The notes under the pieces: model-generated
Databases searched by the model: none
What the model was told of the DNA's origin: nothing
The model's input: the letters and a program-made list of their open reading frames with translations, nothing else
Source: Streptomyces luteolifulvus
Lineage (GTDB): Bacteria; Actinomycetota; Actinomycetes; Streptomycetales; Streptomycetaceae
DNA: 64,000 nucleotides
Direction of reading: 5' to 3'
NCBI RefSeq assembly: GCF_008806595.1
Contig: NZ_VZRB01000036.1
Span: 1 to 64,000 of the forward strand
Made by a program: the position numbers and the translations under genes
Shown: piece after piece, positions 62,167 through 64,000 of the stretch
Position numbering within the stretch: position 1 is the first letter of the stretch
Layout of the letters: the number at the start of each line of letters is the position of its first letter

Positions 62167-63507
62167 ATGACGGTGGACGAGAACGAGGTGCGGGCCGGGA
62201 ACGCCGCAGGGCAGGCCGCGGCGGCCATCAGCCTGCCGGCGGTCGCCTGGCAGCAGGCGGCCGAGGAACCGGAGCCTCAGGGGAAGTCCCAGGAGGAGTC
62301 CGAAGGCAGGCCGGCCGAAGGTGCCGTGGCGCCGGGACCGGCCCCGGAGGCCGCCGCCGAGCCGGAGCCCTCGGCCGTACCCTCCGGCTCCGTCCCGGCC
62401 GTGCCCGCCGCCCACGGCGAGACCGGGACCGACACCGGGGCCGATGCCGGAACCGACTCCGAGGGCGAGGACGCTCCGGAGAGCATCCCCGGCAGCGGGA
62501 CGCAGGCGTCATCCGACGCGGACGGCCTCGCGGCGGCCGCCGCGCCGGCGGCGCAGGCCGAGTCCCGGTCCGCTCGACGGCTCTCGAAGCCGATGATCGC
62601 GGCGGCGGCCACCTCGGGCGTGGTCCTGATGGGCGTGCCGCTTGTGCTCTCGCACCTCAGCGGCGGTTCCGGACCGGGTCCCGTGCCGCCGCGCCCCGCC
62701 GGGTACAACCGGGCCGACGGCGGTCCCGGCGGCTTCGTGCCCAGGGCCGACACGCCGGAAAAGGGCTCCTCGGCCGCCGGGAAGGGCCCCCGGTCCGGCG
62801 TCGGCGCCGGGGTGGGCGTGAGTGTCCCCGCCGGCCTGACGCCGACCTCCTCCCAGGCGCCCGGCACCGGCCGGGGCGCCGCTCACGGCGGCTCCGCGCC
62901 CACAACAGCCCCCGCCGGGCCCGGGGAAACCACCTCCACCCCCAAGACGCCGGCCACCCAGGCGCCGGCTGCTCCGGCGAAGCCGAAGTACTCGGCCGTG
63001 GCAGGGCCGAACTGCGCAAGCACGGGCGCGAGTTTCACCTACAGCGGCTGGTACACGGACGGCAAGGAGGGCTGGCAGAAGTACGGCTCCGGCGGCTACG
63101 CGGGCAGCGGCTGCAACGGCGGCTTCTTCTCTCTGCCGATGTCCGGGAAGGCGGGCTCGGACGCCGGGAACTCGCTGCGCTGGATCTTCCGCACCGGCGC
63201 CGTCACCTCCGGCACCTGTCAGGTCTCGGTGCACATCCCCAGCAACACCGACATCAAGGCGGTCGGCGGCAAACCGTCGTACTACACGGTGCACGCGGGT
63301 ACCACGGGGAACGACCCGATCCTGCGGACCTTCAACCTCGACCAGCCGTCCCTGCGGGGCCAGTGGGTGAGCGCGGGCGGCGTCCACATCACCGGCGGGG
63401 TGCTGACGGTGAAGCTTCACGACCGGGGCCTCGACTGGTCCGGGTCGCGGAAGACCTACGCCCACCACGCGGGCGACGCCGCCCGCGTCCAGTGCACCGC
63501 CGACTGA
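62167..63507 (+). CDS. Membrane-anchored surface protein of the ESX locus
   Basis: Predicted 446 residues, ATG 62167 with a GAGAGGA-type site. An acidic, Ala/Pro/Glu-rich cytosolic arm of about 135 residues is followed by one membrane helix (MIAAAATSGVVLMGVPLVLS) and a Pro/Thr/Ala-rich stalk. The C-terminal beta-sandwich of about 160 residues (GPNCASTGASFTYSGWYTDG, WIFRTGAVTSGTCQVSVHIP, YAHHAGDAARVQC) has four Cys that could pair. The C-terminal part resembles golvesin/CBM-like extracellular modules. It is likely displayed outside, next to the ESX channel, but its ligand is unknown. Confidence 0.75.
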   Translation: MTVDENEVRAGNAAGQAAAAISLPAVAWQQAAEEPEPQGKSQEESEGRPAEGAVAPGPAPEAAAEPEPSAVPSGSVPAVPAAHGETGTDTGADAGTDSEGEDAPESIPGSGTQASSDADGLAAAAAPAAQAESRSARRLSKPMIAAAATSGVVLMGVPLVLSHLSGGSGPGPVPPRPAGYNRADGGPGGFVPRADTPEKGSSAAGKGPRSGVGAGVGVSVPAGLTPTSSQAPGTGRGAAHGGSAPTTAPAGPGETTSTPKTPATQAPAAPAKPKYSAVAGPNCASTGASFTYSGWYTDGKEGWQKYGSGGYAGSGCNGGFFSLPMSGKAGSDAGNSLRWIFRTGAVTSGTCQVSVHIPSNTDIKAVGGKPSYYTVHAGTTGNDPILRTFNLDQPSLRGQWVSAGGVHITGGVLTVKLHDRGLDWSGSRKTYAHHAGDAARVQCTAD

Positions 63508-63597
63508 GGCGGCCCGGCCGTCCCCGGCCGGGCCGCTCCTGAGGCCCACGCCCCCGATGCCCGTCTCCAAGGCCCACCACGAAGGGAACATCCACGC

Positions 63598-64000
63598 ATG
63601 TCGCGCCATGTGCTGACCGTGAGCGCCGAGGCGCAGAGCGACCACCCGTCCGCCGGCAGCCCCTACCGCACGATCGGGGCGGCCCTGGAGGCCGCGCGCA
63701 GCGGTGTGGTGATCTCGGTGCGTCCGGGCCGGTACGAGGAGAACCTGGTCATCACCAAGATGGTGACGATCACCGCCGAGGACCCGCACGGGACCGTGCG
63801 GATCGTGCCGCCCAGAGGGACGGTGGTGCAGGTGGTGGCCGAGGCGGTACAGCTGACGGGTCTGGTGCTCCAGGGGCAGGACGACGAGCTGCCCGCCGTG
63901 GACGTGCCGCGCGGGCAGGCGGCGCTCCAGGACTGCGAGGTGGTGGGCAACGCCTGGACGGCCGTACTCACCCGGCAGCAGGGTTCGCTGGCGATGCGGG
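63598..64000 (+). CDS. Right-handed beta-helix protein, cut by the window end
   Basis: 134 codons are visible from ATG 63598 with a GAAGGGAA site. Repeats such as GSPYRTIGAALEAARSGVVI, VRPGRYEENLVITKMVTI and VAEAVQLTGLVLQG are typical rungs of a pectate-lyase-like beta-helix. In Streptomyces ESX loci a beta-helix part is often fused to an EccA-type AAA ATPase further on. If so here, this would be the EccA-like component, but the ATPase part lies outside the window. Confidence 0.75.
   Translation, partial: MSRHVLTVSAEAQSDHPSAGSPYRTIGAALEAARSGVVISVRPGRYEENLVITKMVTITAEDPHGTVRIVPPRGTVVQVVAEAVQLTGLVLQGQDDELPAVDVPRGQAALQDCEVVGNAWTAVLTRQQGSLAMR

Noticed and set aside
62277..63789. Minus-strand frames opposite the surface protein gene
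   Set aside because: Low-complexity Ala/Pro/Arg/Gly text; shadows of the plus-strand gene.

Overview
The window is high-GC actinobacterial DNA that reads as Streptomyces: strong third-position GC bias, many GTG starts, and actinomycete families such as a SARP regulator, UbiA and polyprenyl synthases, tandem DUF2267, nSTAND-type protease relics and a Streptomyces-style type VII (ESX) secretion locus. No rRNA or tRNA gene was recognised.

Layout. (1) 1-1.8 kb: the 3' end of an unknown gene, a 5'-deleted ISKra4-type element and short IS ends. (2) 1.8-8.9 kb: a tightly packed isoprenoid/lipid-type cluster. It runs unknown protein, class I terpenoid synthase-like enzyme, PEP-synthase-like phosphotransferase, UbiA prenyltransferase, PlsY-like acyltransferase and polyprenyl diphosphate synthase, with a second PlsY-like gene convergent and overlapping. 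ATGA overlaps indicate translational coupling, and the product is unknown. (3) 9.2-14.3 kb: an IS and pseudogene graveyard (frameshifted IS701, TnsA-like and IstB-like fragments, a trypsin-STAND relic, a truncated anti-sigma kinase-like fragment) with one intact Uma2-type gene. (4) 14.9-25.2 kb: a MerR-type regulator, an IS200/IS605 end resembling a solitary omega-RNA, tandem DUF2267 protein, a short Hsp20, an XRE-ATPase-TPR protein beside a tiny membrane protein, an ISL3 remnant, a DUF4232-like lipoprotein, a secreted ribosome-inactivating protein and a SARP with an NB-ARC domain.

(5) 25.5-64 kb: a type VII secretion locus. A minus-strand pair (a large protein with an ADP-ribosyltransferase-like C-terminus, and full-length three-domain EccC) diverges from a plus-strand run: small protein, EccD, EccB, two WXG100-type proteins, a helical protein, a WXG/PPE-like repeat protein, a YbaB-like protein, a third small helical protein, and then one 7141-residue giant gene. 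After the giant come a 144-residue protein, a membrane-anchored surface protein, and the start of a beta-helix protein cut by the window edge. EccE and mycosin are not seen here.

The giant (40128-61553) is the standout. It begins with a CpnT/WXG100_2-like secretion domain and hydrophobic segments. It then carries four copies of a module with conserved His and Cys, an HExxHxxGLPD metalloprotease site, duplicated helical modules, an OmpA-like patch, an HD-type phosphohydrolase-like site, several beta-rich repeats and a very acidic low-complexity tail. It looks like a T7SS-exported modular effector or surface machine, possibly self-processing, with the following small gene a candidate partner or immunity protein. 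All function calls are by reading motifs and gene context; no database search was possible.
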